Shown piece by piece: positions 28,609 through 37,727 of a DNA stretch of 64,000 bases. Location: the NCBI RefSeq assembly GCF_022808595.1, contig NZ_JAKUCN010000001.1, positions 310,001 to 374,000 of the forward strand, read 5' to 3'. Made by a program: the position numbers and the translations under genes. Under the pieces are notes generated by a model that had not been told where the DNA came from, did not search any database, and saw only the letters and a program-made list of their open reading frames with translations. The stretch is from Microvirga solisilvae (lineage in GTDB: Bacteria > Pseudomonadota > Alphaproteobacteria > Rhizobiales > Beijerinckiaceae). Position 1 is the first letter of the stretch. Each line of letters opens with the position of its first letter.

Positions 28609-29001
28609 ATGTTGAATGCTCTTAAGGCCCTTTTCAAAGGCCAAGGCGCTGGCGAACCTGTCAGCGCCTCAGCTTCCGCGCCTTCAGTTCAAGATCACTA
28701 CAAGACCATCGCAGCAGCAGCCTTCAAGATGCCTCCTCAGGCGTGGGATCGGCTACGGGTTGAGATGGAGTTCACTCCCGACTCCATCGATGGAGCGGGC
28801 GAGGTCTGGTTCGCCGGTGCCACGCAGTCTGTTCCACTTTCTCTGGATCTGCTTGCCCCGGAGGATGAGATGCCTTTCATCCACGCGTGGCAGGCCATTC
28901 GCCAAGCCATGGCATCTCCTCAAGGAGAGACTTGGAGCAAAGGCATGCTCGAGCTGAGCTCCGGCGGCCGCTATGCTTTCGAGTATAAATACCCGGATTG
29001 A
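28609..29001 (+). CDS. Hypothetical cytoplasmic protein
   Basis: A 130-residue protein without signal peptide or membrane helix. Residues 1-35 are low complexity (Ala/Ser), and residues 36-130 look like a compact alpha/beta domain with LRVEMEFTPDSIDGAGEVWF in the middle and YAFEYKYPD at the end. The general pattern recalls small YezG/DUF600-like immunity proteins, but I cannot confirm this and no toxin gene is adjacent. It follows ssb by 54 bases and ends before a good terminator. Confidence 0.65.
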   Translation: MLNALKALFKGQGAGEPVSASASAPSVQDHYKTIAAAAFKMPPQAWDRLRVEMEFTPDSIDGAGEVWFAGATQSVPLSLDLLAPEDEMPFIHAWQAIRQAMASPQGETWSKGMLELSSGGRYAFEYKYPD

Positions 29002-29062
29002 GGGAAGGGTTTTCCTTCTTCAATTCTCGTGACAGAGCCCCGCGAGGGTACTAAAGACCCTG

Positions 29063-29085
29063 AAGGCGGCATGAGCCGCCTTTTT
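29063..29085 (+). terminator. Rho-independent terminator
   Basis: AAGGCGGC and GCCGCCTT form an 8-bp stem around ATGA, with five T residues overlapping the 3' arm. It lies 62 bases after the hypothetical gene and 23 bases before the M20 peptidase gene. Confidence 0.88.
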
Positions 29086-29107
29086 CCTTATGTGATTTGA
29101 TGCTGCC

Positions 29108-30220
29108 ATGACCTCTCCTGCGCTCGATACCCTTTTCACTTGGATCCGCACCGAAAGCCCCACTCATGACGTGGCCGGCGTGAATCTGATGATGGATCTC
29201 GTGGTCGAGCAGATGAAAGATGCTCCGGTTGCCATCGAGCGCATCAAGGGCGAGTCGGGCCTTGGCGATGCGCTGATCCTGCGCGCAGGCCCGCAGACGG
29301 ATGAGCCCGCCATCCTGATCATGTCGCATCTCGACACGGTGCACCCGGTGGGCACAATCCAGCACGACCTGCCGCTACGCATCGAGGGCGATCGTCTCTA
29401 CGGCCCTGGCGTCTACGACATGAAGGCGAGCGCCTGGTTCAGCCTCGAGGCTTTCAAGGAAGTGGCACGCAAGGGCACAGCGGCGCGTCCGCTGATCTAT
29501 CTCGTGACGCCGGACGAGGAGATCGGCTCGCCGATGACCCGCCCGATCATCGAGGATCTCGCCCGCCGCTCGGCCTATGTGCTCGTGACGGAACCGAGCC
29601 GCGACGGCGGCCAGATCGTCACCGCCCGCAAGGGCGTCGGCCGCTTCGACGTGCATGTGGAGGGCCGCCCGGCCCATGCGGGCTCGCGCCATGCGGAAGG
29701 CCGCAACGCCATTTATGAAGCGGCGCGCCAGATCCTCGCCATCGAGGCCATGACCGATTACGCGCGCGGCATCACGACCACGGTCGGCATGGTGTCCGGC
29801 GGCACAGCGGTGAACACCATCCCGCAGCATTGCAACTTCCCCGTGGACCTGCGCGTGGAGACGGTGGCCGATGGCGAGGCGCTGACCGAGGCGCTCCTTG
29901 GCTTGAAGCCTCACAATCCCGATTTCAAGATCACCGTGACCGGCGGCATGAACCGTCCGCCTTACGAGCGCACGGAAGGCACGTCGAAGCTGTTCGATCA
30001 TGCCAAGGCTCTTGCCGCCGAGATCGGCTTCGATCTCGTTTCCGCGCCGCGCGTCGGTGGCGGCTCCGACGGTAATTTTACGGCGGCCTTGGGCGTGCCG
30101 ACCCTCGACGGTCTCGGCATCGACGGCAACGGCGCGCATACGCTGCAGGAATACGGCGTCATCTCCACCATCGCGCCGCGCCAGGAGCTGATGAAGCGCC
30201 TGATGGAGACGCTGCGCTGA
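29108..30220 (+). CDS. M20 family metallopeptidase (glutamate carboxypeptidase-like)
   Basis: A 370-residue zinc-dependent exopeptidase with the two-domain M20 layout. Metal and catalytic residues lie in MSHLDTVHP, GPGVYDMKAS, TPDEEIGS and, near the C-terminus, GNGAHT. A dimerisation domain occupies about residues 180-290. Overall it resembles the CPG2 (glutamate carboxypeptidase) group rather than DapE. The stop overlaps the start of the acetyltransferase gene (TGATG), so the two are coupled. The physiological substrate is unknown. Confidence 0.88.
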   Translation: MTSPALDTLFTWIRTESPTHDVAGVNLMMDLVVEQMKDAPVAIERIKGESGLGDALILRAGPQTDEPAILIMSHLDTVHPVGTIQHDLPLRIEGDRLYGPGVYDMKASAWFSLEAFKEVARKGTAARPLIYLVTPDEEIGSPMTRPIIEDLARRSAYVLVTEPSRDGGQIVTARKGVGRFDVHVEGRPAHAGSRHAEGRNAIYEAARQILAIEAMTDYARGITTTVGMVSGGTAVNTIPQHCNFPVDLRVETVADGEALTEALLGLKPHNPDFKITVTGGMNRPPYERTEGTSKLFDHAKALAAEIGFDLVSAPRVGGGSDGNFTAALGVPTLDGLGIDGNGAHTLQEYGVISTIAPRQELMKRLMETLR

Positions 30221-30678
30221 TGATCAGCGATCTGCGCGATGTGCCGCATTTCGCGCAAGTCGTCGCAGAGCGCATCTGGCGCGCGTTCTGGAAAGACGAA
30301 GGCCATCCGCTGGAGCTGCTGACCGGTCTCGTTCAGGAGAGTTTCGAGAGCGGCCCCATTCCCACGGCCTTCGTGGCGCATGAGGGCGAACGCTTTCTCG
30401 GCACCGTCTCCGTCATCGCCAACGATGAAGAGAAGAGACCGCAATACACGCCGTGGGTCGCGGCACTCTGGGTTGAGCCGGAGGCGCGGCGCAACGGCAT
30501 TGGCGCAGCTCTCGTACAAAAGGCGACGGAGTTTTCTTTCGGCACGGGCGCACCTCGCATCTATCTGCTGTCGCGCGAGCGCAGGCGCGCCTATTACGAA
30601 GGCCTGGGCTGGACCATGCTCGAAGCCGATATTCTGGAGCCGGGACTTCACGTGCTGATCAGGGATGCAGGCGCATGA
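30220..30678 (+). CDS. GNAT family N-acetyltransferase
   Basis: A 152-residue acetyltransferase. The acetyl-CoA binding motif A is present as ALWVEPEARRNGIGAALVQKA, with the typical RxxGxG pattern, and the C-terminal YYEGLGW matches motif B. The substrate cannot be inferred. The ATG overlaps the stop of the M20 peptidase gene, and its own stop overlaps the rppH start, so the three genes form a tight operon. Confidence 0.87.
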   Translation: MISDLRDVPHFAQVVAERIWRAFWKDEGHPLELLTGLVQESFESGPIPTAFVAHEGERFLGTVSVIANDEEKRPQYTPWVAALWVEPEARRNGIGAALVQKATEFSFGTGAPRIYLLSRERRRAYYEGLGWTMLEADILEPGLHVLIRDAGA

Positions 30679-31184
30679 CGGATGCACTCTACCGGCCCAA
30701 TGTCGGCATCGCGCTCTTCAACGCCTTCGGTCAGGTGCTGATCGCCAAGTCACTCGCGGATGGCGGACCAGAAATCGTCGTGCCGGGATACGAATGGCAG
30801 ATGCCGCAAGGCGGGATCGACGAGGGCGAGGAGCCCCTGACGACCGCCTGGCGCGAGCTGCGCGAAGAGGCGAATGTCACCAATGCGGTCTATCTCGGCG
30901 AGACGCAGGACTGGTTCACCTATGATTTTCCGCCCTACGATGGCCCGCCCCATCGTCTCGCGCGGTTTCGCGGGCAGCGGCAGAAATGGTTCGCGTTCCG
31001 CTTCACGGGCCAGGACAGCGAGATCGACGTGACGCTGTCGCACGATGGCGCGCCGCAGGAATTCAGCGAATGGCGATGGGCGGATCTCGCGGAGGCGCCT
31101 TTGCGCGTGGCGCCGTTCAAGCGCGAGGTTTACGAACAGGTGGCGAAGGCCTTCGCGCCATTCGCCGTGCCTGTGCTTGGCTGA
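30675..31184 (+). CDS. rppH: RNA pyrophosphohydrolase (Nudix)
   Basis: RppH removes pyrophosphate from 5' triphosphorylated RNA and so triggers RNase E-dependent decay; it can also cleave dinucleoside polyphosphates. The 169-residue protein starts with the family pattern YRPNVGIALFN. The Nudix box GGIDEGEEPLTTAWRELREEANV starts near residue 46, preceded by WQMPQ. Length and motifs match RppH/IalA proteins of Rhizobiales. The gene overlaps the acetyltransferase by four bases. Confidence 0.93.
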   Translation: MTDALYRPNVGIALFNAFGQVLIAKSLADGGPEIVVPGYEWQMPQGGIDEGEEPLTTAWRELREEANVTNAVYLGETQDWFTYDFPPYDGPPHRLARFRGQRQKWFAFRFTGQDSEIDVTLSHDGAPQEFSEWRWADLAEAPLRVAPFKREVYEQVAKAFAPFAVPVLG

Positions 31185-31204
31185 GGTGCGGTGACCGCAC
31201 CTCA
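31182..31204. terminator. Hairpin shared by two convergent genes, containing both stop codons
   Basis: TGAGGTGCGG and CCGCACCTCA form a perfect 10-bp stem with loop TGA. The left arm starts with the TGA stop of rppH and the right arm ends with the reverse-complement stop of the convergent small gene. No long T-tract is present on either side. It may act as a bidirectional 3'-end structure. Confidence 0.6.
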
Positions 31205-31393
31205 GGTCTCGTCATCCTTGAGCGGCTGCGCGATCTCGGGATGCTTCTGCACCAGCGCATCCCGCTCCTTGGCCAGGTTGTCCCAGGTGCGCGCCATTTC
31301 CAGAAGCTGCTCACGCTGCGGTCCCTCCGGCACCTGCTTGGCGAGGGCGCGGCATTCCTCGGCATGCTTGCGGTATTCGGATGCTTTCTTCAC
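31202..31393 (-). CDS. Small hypothetical protein (Rhizobiales type)
   Basis: A 63-residue hydrophilic, probably helical protein (KKASEYRKHAEECRALAKQV near the start). It begins at a GTG at 31393, preceded by GGAGGA with good spacing. Similar short proteins beginning with xxYRxxAxECRxLA are common in Rhizobiales, with unknown function. The ribosome-binding site lies inside a hairpin (31398-31416). It follows marC on the same strand by 27 bases. Confidence 0.75.
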   Translation of the reverse strand: MKKASEYRKHAEECRALAKQVPEGPQREQLLEMARTWDNLAKERDALVQKHPEIAQPLKDDET

Positions 31394-31397
31394 GTAA

Positions 31398-31416
31398 ATC
31401 CTCCTTATCGGAGGAT
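31398..31416 (-). promoter_or_regulatory. Hairpin covering the ribosome-binding site of the small gene
   Basis: ATCCTCC and GGAGGAT form a perfect 7-bp stem with a 5-base loop. On the minus strand the GGAGGAT arm is the ribosome-binding site of the 63-residue protein. Opening of the stem, for example by upstream translation of marC, may be needed for initiation; this is an inference. Confidence 0.5.
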
Positions 31417-31420
31417 CTAT

Positions 31421-32059
31421 CTATAGCGCTCCCGGCCGCAGCAAAGCCTCTGCGCCGTTGATCACGAACTGCACGGCAAGACCTGCCAGGATGACGCCGA
31501 GAAGGCGGCTCAGCACGATGTTGCCGGTGACGCCGAGCATGCGCGCCACGCGTTCCGCCGCCATGAACACGGCAAAGCACGAGAAGACGCCGAGCGCGAT
31601 GAGAACGATCAGGAAGCCGAGATAGACCGGGTTGCCATCCGCCCGTCCGGCGAGAAGGATCGTCGCGGTGATCGCGCCGGGGCCTGCCATGAGCGGAATG
31701 GCGAGAGGGAAGGCGGCTACGTTGCGGATGTGATCCTCGGTGATGGCGATGTCGGCCGTGTGCTGCTTGCGTTCGTTGCGGCGCTCGAACACCATCTCGA
31801 AGGCGATCCAGAACAGCAGCAGGCCGCCCGAGATACGGAAGGCGGGAATGCCGACGCCGAGCAGCCTCAGCAGAAGCTCGCCGCCGAGGCCGAAGAAGGC
31901 CAGGATGCTGAACGCGATGATCGAGGCGCGGATCGCCACCCGTTTGCGCTCGGCCCCGTTCATGCCCCGCGTGAGCGAAATGAACATGGGCGCGAGGGCT
32001 GGAGGGTCGAGGGTCACGAGCAGGGTGACCAGGGCGGCGGAGATGAAGTCGAAAAGCAT
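31421..32059 (-). CDS. MarC family integral membrane protein
   Basis: A 212-residue polytopic membrane protein of the MarC/UPF0056 family. Six hydrophobic segments are visible. The N-terminal half has LVTLDPPALAPMFISLTRGM, and the second half has PLAIPLMAGPGAITATILLAG, the family signature. Despite the name, MarC is not shown to give multiple antibiotic resistance; its transport role is unknown. It is divergent from the phosphatase gene with a 69-bp gap. Confidence 0.9.
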   Translation of the reverse strand: MLFDFISAALVTLLVTLDPPALAPMFISLTRGMNGAERKRVAIRASIIAFSILAFFGLGGELLLRLLGVGIPAFRISGGLLLFWIAFEMVFERRNERKQHTADIAITEDHIRNVAAFPLAIPLMAGPGAITATILLAGRADGNPVYLGFLIVLIALGVFSCFAVFMAAERVARMLGVTGNIVLSRLLGVILAGLAVQFVINGAEALLRPGAL

Positions 32060-32128
32060 CGGCTGGACCTTGAATACAGCTTTGCTTTATGGCGTTCCTT
32101 GGTGGTTTTGGCGAGAGGCGCTGCTACG

Positions 32129-32986
32129 ATGTTCACGACTTTGGACCGGATCAGCTGGCCGGGACACCCGGACAAGCCCAATGAGGACATCTGCGGCGTG
32201 AGTGGCGATTGGGCCTGGGTGATCGACACCTCGATCTTTCCCGGCACCGCACCGGTCGTCCATCCGAAGAGCGACGCCACATGGCTCGCTTCCTTCGCCG
32301 ACGAGCGCCTGTCGGCCCTCGCGCCCCAGGCCGAGGACGGCCCGGCTTTACTCCGTCACGTCATGGAGGAGGCCCGCACCGCTTATCGGGCTCTTGCTCC
32401 GCAGGAGCGGCACGATGATTTCGTCTCCTGGCCGCTTGGCGCCATGACGCTCATCCGGCGGAACGGGAACACTCTCGACGCCTGGACCTTCGGCGATACC
32501 ACGGCCTACCTTCGCCAGCCCGACGGGTCGGTTCTGACCCTGGGCGATGCTCCAAGCCTGCGCGATGCGGAATCCGCCAAGGCCGCCGAGCTGATGCAGG
32601 CATCAGGTTCCAGGCCCAACGACATTCTTTCCGAACCCGTTTTCCTCGCCTGGCTCGGCGAGCGCCGCGAGCGGCAGAAGAAGAGCGGCGTTCCTGCAGC
32701 TTTGCTCAGCCTCAACCCGGAGGCCGTCAGCCGCCTCAGGCATGAAAGCGCGCCGTGCGGGGAGGGCACCATGATCCTGCTCACCAGCGATGGTTTCTCG
32801 GCTCTCGTTGATCTCTACGGAGCCATGGATGCCAAGGCCATGATGGAAGCCGCTTCTGCCTCCGGGCTGGAGCCCCTGGTCCGCAAGGCGCGGGAGATCG
32901 AAACCAAGATCGACCCTGACGGAAAGCGCTATCCGCGCTTCAAGCAGAGCGATGATGCAACGGCGATTTTGTTGAGGGCAGGGTAG
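32129..32986 (+). CDS. PP2C-like protein phosphatase
   Basis: A 285-residue protein with the metal-binding pattern of PP2C phosphatases. The motif PNEDICGVSGDWAWVIDT is near the N-terminus (Asp/Glu metal ligands), LLTSDGFSALVD lies in the C-terminal half, and SDDATAILL is at the end. There is no membrane helix or regulatory domain. The ATG at 32129 is used because longer readings run antisense to marC. No kinase partner is adjacent. Confidence 0.8.
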   Translation: MFTTLDRISWPGHPDKPNEDICGVSGDWAWVIDTSIFPGTAPVVHPKSDATWLASFADERLSALAPQAEDGPALLRHVMEEARTAYRALAPQERHDDFVSWPLGAMTLIRRNGNTLDAWTFGDTTAYLRQPDGSVLTLGDAPSLRDAESAKAAELMQASGSRPNDILSEPVFLAWLGERRERQKKSGVPAALLSLNPEAVSRLRHESAPCGEGTMILLTSDGFSALVDLYGAMDAKAMMEAASASGLEPLVRKAREIETKIDPDGKRYPRFKQSDDATAILLRAG

Positions 32987-33072
32987 GAAGCGTGTCCGCA
33001 AAAAGGACTTAATTGAACCGCTATAACGTGCATAGGCTGTTCAGCCTTTCTTGCATACCGATAGGATCAAGC

Positions 33073-33843
33073 ATGCACGTTCGTCGTCTCTTGCTCGCCC
33101 TGGCTGCCTCCGCCTGGATGAGTTCCGCTTTCGCACAGGCCGCGCCGCAGGAGGCGCGTCGCGACCCGCTCATGAGCGTGCTCGGCAAGGGGCGACATGA
33201 GATCAAGCCCGATTTGGCCCGTTTGGCGGTCACCGTGGCGACGGAAGGCAAGACGCTGGAGAGCGTCGGCAACCCCCACCAGGAGCGGGCGACCCGCGCC
33301 TTCAAGATCCTCGAGGATCTGAAAGCCCTTGGGCTTGAGGTCGAGAAAAGCAGTTTCAGGATAGACCAGCGCCATGTGCAGCGGCCCATCGCAGGCGGCC
33401 AGCGATACGAAACCGTCCTCGACGGCTATACGGCAACGACAACGTTTTCCTTGAAATCCTCTGCCATGGACAAGTTGAACGAGACCGTTACCAAGCTCGC
33501 CGACGGCAACCTATTCCAGATCCAATCGGTGCGTTTCCAGGCTACCCAGGAACGTGCGGCCCTCAACCAAGCCCGCCGCGCCGCCATGCTGGATGCGAAG
33601 GAGCAGGCCCTGGCTTATGCCGAGCCCGTTGAGCTGGAATTGAAGGAGATCGTCTCCATCACGGATGGTGATGCGGAGGCCCCGACTGTATATGCCGATG
33701 ATTTGCCTGTGAGACGTGCTGCGCCTGCTCCTGCGGCTCCTTCGACGGTCCAGATCGTTCCGCCTGCGACCCTGGAATTTACAGCTTCCGTCAATGTGAC
33801 GTGGCGCATTGGACCAGCAGGATCAGCGGCGCAGAGCCGTTAA
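33073..33843 (+). CDS. SIMPL (DUF541) domain periplasmic protein
   Basis: A 256-residue exported protein. The signal peptide MHVRRLLLALAASAWMSSAF ends at AFAQA. The SIMPL/DUF541 domain starts with VLGKGRHEIKPDLARLAVTV and continues through YTATTTFSLKS and a paired-helix part (RRAAMLDAKEQALAYAEPV). E. coli YggE is a member linked to oxidative stress protection. The frame is open from 33013 (TTG), but the ATG at 33073 gives the proper signal peptide and has AGGA upstream. Confidence 0.87.
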   Translation: MHVRRLLLALAASAWMSSAFAQAAPQEARRDPLMSVLGKGRHEIKPDLARLAVTVATEGKTLESVGNPHQERATRAFKILEDLKALGLEVEKSSFRIDQRHVQRPIAGGQRYETVLDGYTATTTFSLKSSAMDKLNETVTKLADGNLFQIQSVRFQATQERAALNQARRAAMLDAKEQALAYAEPVELELKEIVSITDGDAEAPTVYADDLPVRRAAPAPAAPSTVQIVPPATLEFTASVNVTWRIGPAGSAAQSR

Positions 33844-33859
33844 TGACGTGATCTCCAAC

Positions 33860-33906
33860 CGCGTCATCCCGGGGCTGCGCAGCAGAACCCGGGATCGCGT
33901 GACGCG
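33860..33906. repeat. Palindromic intergenic repeat (REP-like)
   Basis: CGCGTCA at 33860 pairs with TGACGCG at 33900-33906, and the inner TCCCGGG pairs with CCCGGGA across a GC-rich loop. This kind of element (a TCATCCCGGG...CCCGGGAT core) is widely repeated between genes in Methylobacteriaceae and Bradyrhizobiaceae, as far as I recall. It lies 16 bases after the SIMPL gene. Confidence 0.65.
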
Positions 33907-33909
33907 TAT

Positions 33910-34042
33910 GGCGCTGGTTTCCCCTCTCCCGGGTGGGAGAGGGGCAGGGGTGAGGGAATGCCATATCCGGAAAGGTCATGCCCTCACCCGACGCGCTGAC
34001 GCGCGTCGACCTCTCCCCGCCCGGGAGAGGTATTCCAGCGCC
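33910..34042. repeat. Large inverted repeat, MITE/BIME-like intergenic element
   Basis: The outer arms are GGCGCTGG (33910-33917) and CCAGCGCC (34035-34042). Inside them, CCTCTCCCGGG and CCCGGGAGAGG, and AGGGGTGAGGG and CCCTCACCC, form matching inner segments. The left arm also folds on itself. Such CTCTCCCGGG-type palindromes are common multi-copy intergenic elements in related genomes. No coding sequence is carried. Confidence 0.65.
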
Positions 34043-34871
34043 TTATCCGGCTCGCGATCCCGGCTCGGCGGCACCGTCCGGGAGGACGGCCTATGAGCCA
34101 TGTTCCTCTTTTGTTCTTGACTTTGGTCCTAAGCTGGGCTATATCGGGGTTGTCCTGGCTCGATGAGGGGCGCGCTCGCGAGGCGTCGCATGTGTCGGAG
34201 CCGGGAACGGTCCCGGTTCGGTCTCGCAAGCCGGGCCGGGAGGCCCATCGTTGCAAGACACGATGTCCGCCTAAAAGAACCGTGCGCGAGGGGCCGTCAG
34301 GTTCTTCTCACATTCCATAGCGAACCGGACGACCTCTCGCGTCTCCCTCACCCCATCACCTCGGAGCAACACGCTCGCGGGGCCATTCCCCCATGCCTTT
34401 GCCCGCTCTTTGAAAGCGCTGGTCTTCTCATTTGAGCGCGTGCAGGAGCAGATAGGCCTCTATTCTCCGCGCTGTTCCGGTGCCTACCGCCAGCAGCGGC
34501 ACTTCATCGCAAGGCTCCAGCGATAACCGGAGGCTTTGCCGATGGGCGGCAAAAATCCATCGGAAACAATGCTTTAGCTGGCTTGACGGAATCTGTTTCT
34601 CAGACCCTTGCCGCGACCTGAAAATACCTCGCGGCGGGAGAGGGGCTGCAAGGGTCCATATGCCTCACTCTAAGGCACTGGAATGAATATGCTTTTTCCT
34701 TCTCCCCTTCGCTCTGGATAACCTGCGAAAAACCTTGAAAAACATGCGGTTCTCGCCCATCTAAAGATCTGAATTTCAATTGGATTCGCGAGGCTGCCCG
34801 GCAGCTTGAAGAAAGCGGCATGAAGAGCCGCCATCTCGCGATGGGGCAGACCGATTTAAGAAAGACAAAAC
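34043..34871. other. Long non-coding stretch before gyrA
   Basis: About 830 bases with no gene I can support. A small hairpin CCGTCC-GGGA-GGACGG lies at 34074-34089. Short open frames at 34093-34320 and 34163-34435 have low-complexity, Arg/Pro-rich products and no convincing homology, so they are not called. An AT-richer part from 34700 to 34790 probably holds the gyrA promoter. A 5-bp hairpin GCGGC...GCCGC lies in the leader near 34815-34831. Confidence 0.4.
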
Positions 34872-37640
34872 TTGACCGATCCGAACGATATCCGCTCCGG
34901 CGGCCCCGGCGGGGACCAACCGGCCAGCGACATCAAGCCGATTTCCATCGTCGACGAGATGAAGCGCTCTTATCTCGATTACGCCATGAGCGTGATCGTG
35001 AGCCGCGCTCTCCCCGACGCACGCGACGGCCTCAAGCCCGTGCATCGCCGCATCCTCTACTCGATGCACGAGAACGGCTACACGCCCGACAAGAAATACG
35101 TGAAGTCCGCCCGCATCGTCGGTGACGTGATGGGTCAATACCACCCGCACGGCGACAGCGCGATTTACGACGCCTTGGTGCGTATGGCGCAGGACTTCTC
35201 GCTGCGCCTCATGCTCGTGGACGGGCAGGGCAACTTCGGCTCCGTGGACGGCGATCCCCCGGCGGCGATGCGCTACACCGAGTCCCGCCTCGCCAAGGCG
35301 GCGATGCCGCTGCTCGACGATATCGACAAGGACACGGTCGATTTCACGCCTAACTACGACGAGTCGAAGGACGAGCCGTCGGTTCTGCCTGCGCGCTTCC
35401 CGAACCTCCTCGTCAACGGCGCCGGCGGCATCGCGGTCGGCATGGCCACCAACATGCCTCCCCACAATCTGGGCGAGGTCATCGACGGCTGCCTGGCCTA
35501 TATCGACAATCCCGGCATCTCCGCCGAAGAGCTGATCGAGATCATTCCCGGTCCGGATTTCCCGACGGGCGCTCTGATCCTCGGCCGCTCTGGCGCGAAA
35601 TCTGCCTACACCACGGGCCGCGGCTCCGTGGTCATGCGCGCCAAGTCCGAGGTCGAGGAGATTCGCAAGGATCGCGAGGCGCTGATCTTCACCGAGATCC
35701 CGTATCAGGTGAACAAGGCGTCGCTGATCGAGAAGATCGCCGAGCTCGTGCGCGAGAAGAAGATCGAGGGCATTGCCGACCTGCGCGATGAATCCGATCG
35801 CGACGGCATGCGCATCGTGGTCGAGATCAAGCGCGACGCCATGGCGGACGTGGTGCTCAACCAGCTCTACCGCTACACGCCGCTGCAGACGAGCTTCGGC
35901 TGCAACATGGTGGCCCTCAATGGTGGCCGTCCCGAGCAGATGACGCTGAAGGACCTGATCGGCGCCTTCGTGGACTTCCGTGAGGAGGTCGTCTCCCGCC
36001 GTACCAAGTACCTGCTCAACAAGGCGCGCGAGCGCGCCCACGTGTTGTGCGGTCTGGCGATCGCGGTGGCGAACATCGACGAGGTCATCCGCCTCATCCG
36101 CACGTCGCCCGATCCGAACACCGCACGCGAAGCCCTCATGGGCCGCGACTGGCCAGCGAAGGACATCGCGCCGCTGATCGCGCTGGTGGACGATCCGCGT
36201 CACAAGATCAACGATGACGGCACCTATCGTCTGTCAGAGACGCAGGCCCGCGCGATCCTCGATCTGCGCCTGCAGCGCCTGACCGCTCTCGGTCGCGACG
36301 AAATCGGCGACGAGCTGTCGAAGCTCGCAGCCGAGATCTCGGATTATCTCGAGATCCTGCGTTCGCGCGCCCGCATCATGTCCATCATCAAGGACGAGCT
36401 CGCCGAGATCCGCACCGCCTATGCCACGCCGCGCAAGACGCAGATCGTGGATTGGGATTCGGACCTGGACGATGAGGATCTCATCGCCCGCGAGGATATG
36501 GTCGTCACGGTTTCTCACGCCGGCTACATCAAGCGCGTGCCGCTCTCGACCTATCGGGCGCAGCGCCGCGGCGGCAAGGGCCGTTCCGCCATGACGACGA
36601 GGGACGAGGATTTCGTCACCCGTCTCTTCGTGGCGAACACCCATACGCCGGTGATCTTCTTCTCGTCCGAAGGCCAGGCCTACAAGGAGAAGGTGTGGCG
36701 CCTGCCGCTCGCTGCTCCGAACGCCAAGGGCAAGGCACTGGTGAACATGCTCCCGCTCTCTCAGGGCGAGCGCATCAACGCCATCATGCCGCTGCCCGAG
36801 GACGAGGCGTCCTGGGATAAGCTGGACGTGATGTTCGCGACGTCGCGCGGCACGGTTCGCCGCAACAAGCTGTCGGACTTCGTGCAGGTCAATCGCGGCG
36901 GCAAGATCGCCATGAAGCTCGATGAAGGCGACAGCATCATCGACGTGCAGATCTGCTCCGAGCACGACGACGTGCTGCTCACCACGGCCAACGGCCAGTG
37001 CATACGCTTCCCCGTGACGGATGTGCGCGTGTTCAAGGGCCGCGACTCCATGGGCGTGCGCGGCATCAACCTGGCCGAGGGCGACGACATCATCTCCATG
37101 GCGATCCTGCGCCACGTGGAGGCGACGGGCGAAGAGCGCGCCGCCTACCTCAAGATGCGCCGCGCCGTCATGGGCGAGCAGTCGTCCGATGCCGAAGCGA
37201 ATGGCAGCGACGATGCGGAGGAGACCGAGAACGGCAACTTCTCGCTCTCGCAGGAGCGCTATGCCGAGATGAGCGCGCTGGAGCAGTGCATCCTGACGCT
37301 GTCTGAGAAGGGCTACGGCAAGCGCACGCTGTCCTACGAGTACCGCATCACCGGACGCGGCGGCAAAGGCATCACGGCCATGGCGGTCAACAACCGCAAC
37401 GGCAAGCTCGTGGCCTCGTTCCCGGTCGAGAACTCCGACCAGATCATGCTCGTCACCGATGGCGGCCAGCTGATCCGCGTGCCGGTGGAAGGCATCCGCG
37501 TTGTGGGCCGCAACTCGCAGGGCGTCACCGTCTTCTCCACCAAGGACAAGGAGAAGGTGGTTTCGGTGGAGCACATCGAGGGTGAGGACGGCGAAGATGC
37601 CGAAGGCATCGATGATGCTGCCGAGGGCGGCGAGGAATAA
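34872..37640 (+). CDS. gyrA: DNA gyrase subunit A
   Basis: GyrA is the breakage-reunion subunit of gyrase. The 922-residue protein starts at a TTG ([11 protein letters not shown]), the only start that fits the frame. The active-site Tyr is residue 135 in [10 protein letters not shown]. The quinolone-resistance region [12 protein letters not shown] has Ser96 and Asp100, the wild-type (susceptible) residues. The C-terminal beta-pinwheel begins near residue 530 with the GyrA box QRRGGKG. A Glu/Asp-rich insertion lies at about residues 770-795, and the tail is acidic. Confidence 0.97.
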   Translation: MTDPNDIRSGGPGGDQPASDIKPISIVDEMKRSYLDYAMSVIVSRALPDARDGLKPVHRRILYSMHENGYTPDKKYVKSARIVGDVMGQYHPHGDSAIYDALVRMAQDFSLRLMLVDGQGNFGSVDGDPPAAMRYTESRLAKAAMPLLDDIDKDTVDFTPNYDESKDEPSVLPARFPNLLVNGAGGIAVGMATNMPPHNLGEVIDGCLAYIDNPGISAEELIEIIPGPDFPTGALILGRSGAKSAYTTGRGSVVMRAKSEVEEIRKDREALIFTEIPYQVNKASLIEKIAELVREKKIEGIADLRDESDRDGMRIVVEIKRDAMADVVLNQLYRYTPLQTSFGCNMVALNGGRPEQMTLKDLIGAFVDFREEVVSRRTKYLLNKARERAHVLCGLAIAVANIDEVIRLIRTSPDPNTAREALMGRDWPAKDIAPLIALVDDPRHKINDDGTYRLSETQARAILDLRLQRLTALGRDEIGDELSKLAAEISDYLEILRSRARIMSIIKDELAEIRTAYATPRKTQIVDWDSDLDDEDLIAREDMVVTVSHAGYIKRVPLSTYRAQRRGGKGRSAMTTRDEDFVTRLFVANTHTPVIFFSSEGQAYKEKVWRLPLAAPNAKGKALVNMLPLSQGERINAIMPLPEDEASWDKLDVMFATSRGTVRRNKLSDFVQVNRGGKIAMKLDEGDSIIDVQICSEHDDVLLTTANGQCIRFPVTDVRVFKGRDSMGVRGINLAEGDDIISMAILRHVEATGEERAAYLKMRRAVMGEQSSDAEANGSDDAEETENGNFSLSQERYAEMSALEQCILTLSEKGYGKRTLSYEYRITGRGGKGITAMAVNNRNGKLVASFPVENSDQIMLVTDGGQLIRVPVEGIRVVGRNSQGVTVFSTKDKEKVVSVEHIEGEDGEDAEGIDDAAEGGEE

Positions 37641-37673
37641 AACTTCGCCTCCATCTTCCATCCAACAAAACTG

Positions 37674-37700
37674 AAAGGGCGCCTCGCGGCGCCCTTTTCC
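37674..37700 (+). terminator. Rho-independent terminator of gyrA
   Basis: AAAGGGCGCC and GGCGCCCTTT form a perfect 10-bp stem around TCGC, with a short T-rich tail. It lies 33 bases after the gyrA stop and 30 bases before the end of the convergent gene. Confidence 0.9.
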
Positions 37701-37727
37701 TTGCAAAGATAAAACGCAGTGAAAGTC

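Noticed and set aside
28609..29001. Possible toxin-antitoxin or immunity gene
   Set aside because: The resemblance to YezG-like immunity proteins is weak and no toxin-like gene is adjacent.
34093..34435. Short open frames in the gap before gyrA
   Set aside because: The products are short, Arg/Pro-rich and partly overlap each other in different frames; no good ribosome-binding site or family pattern supports them.
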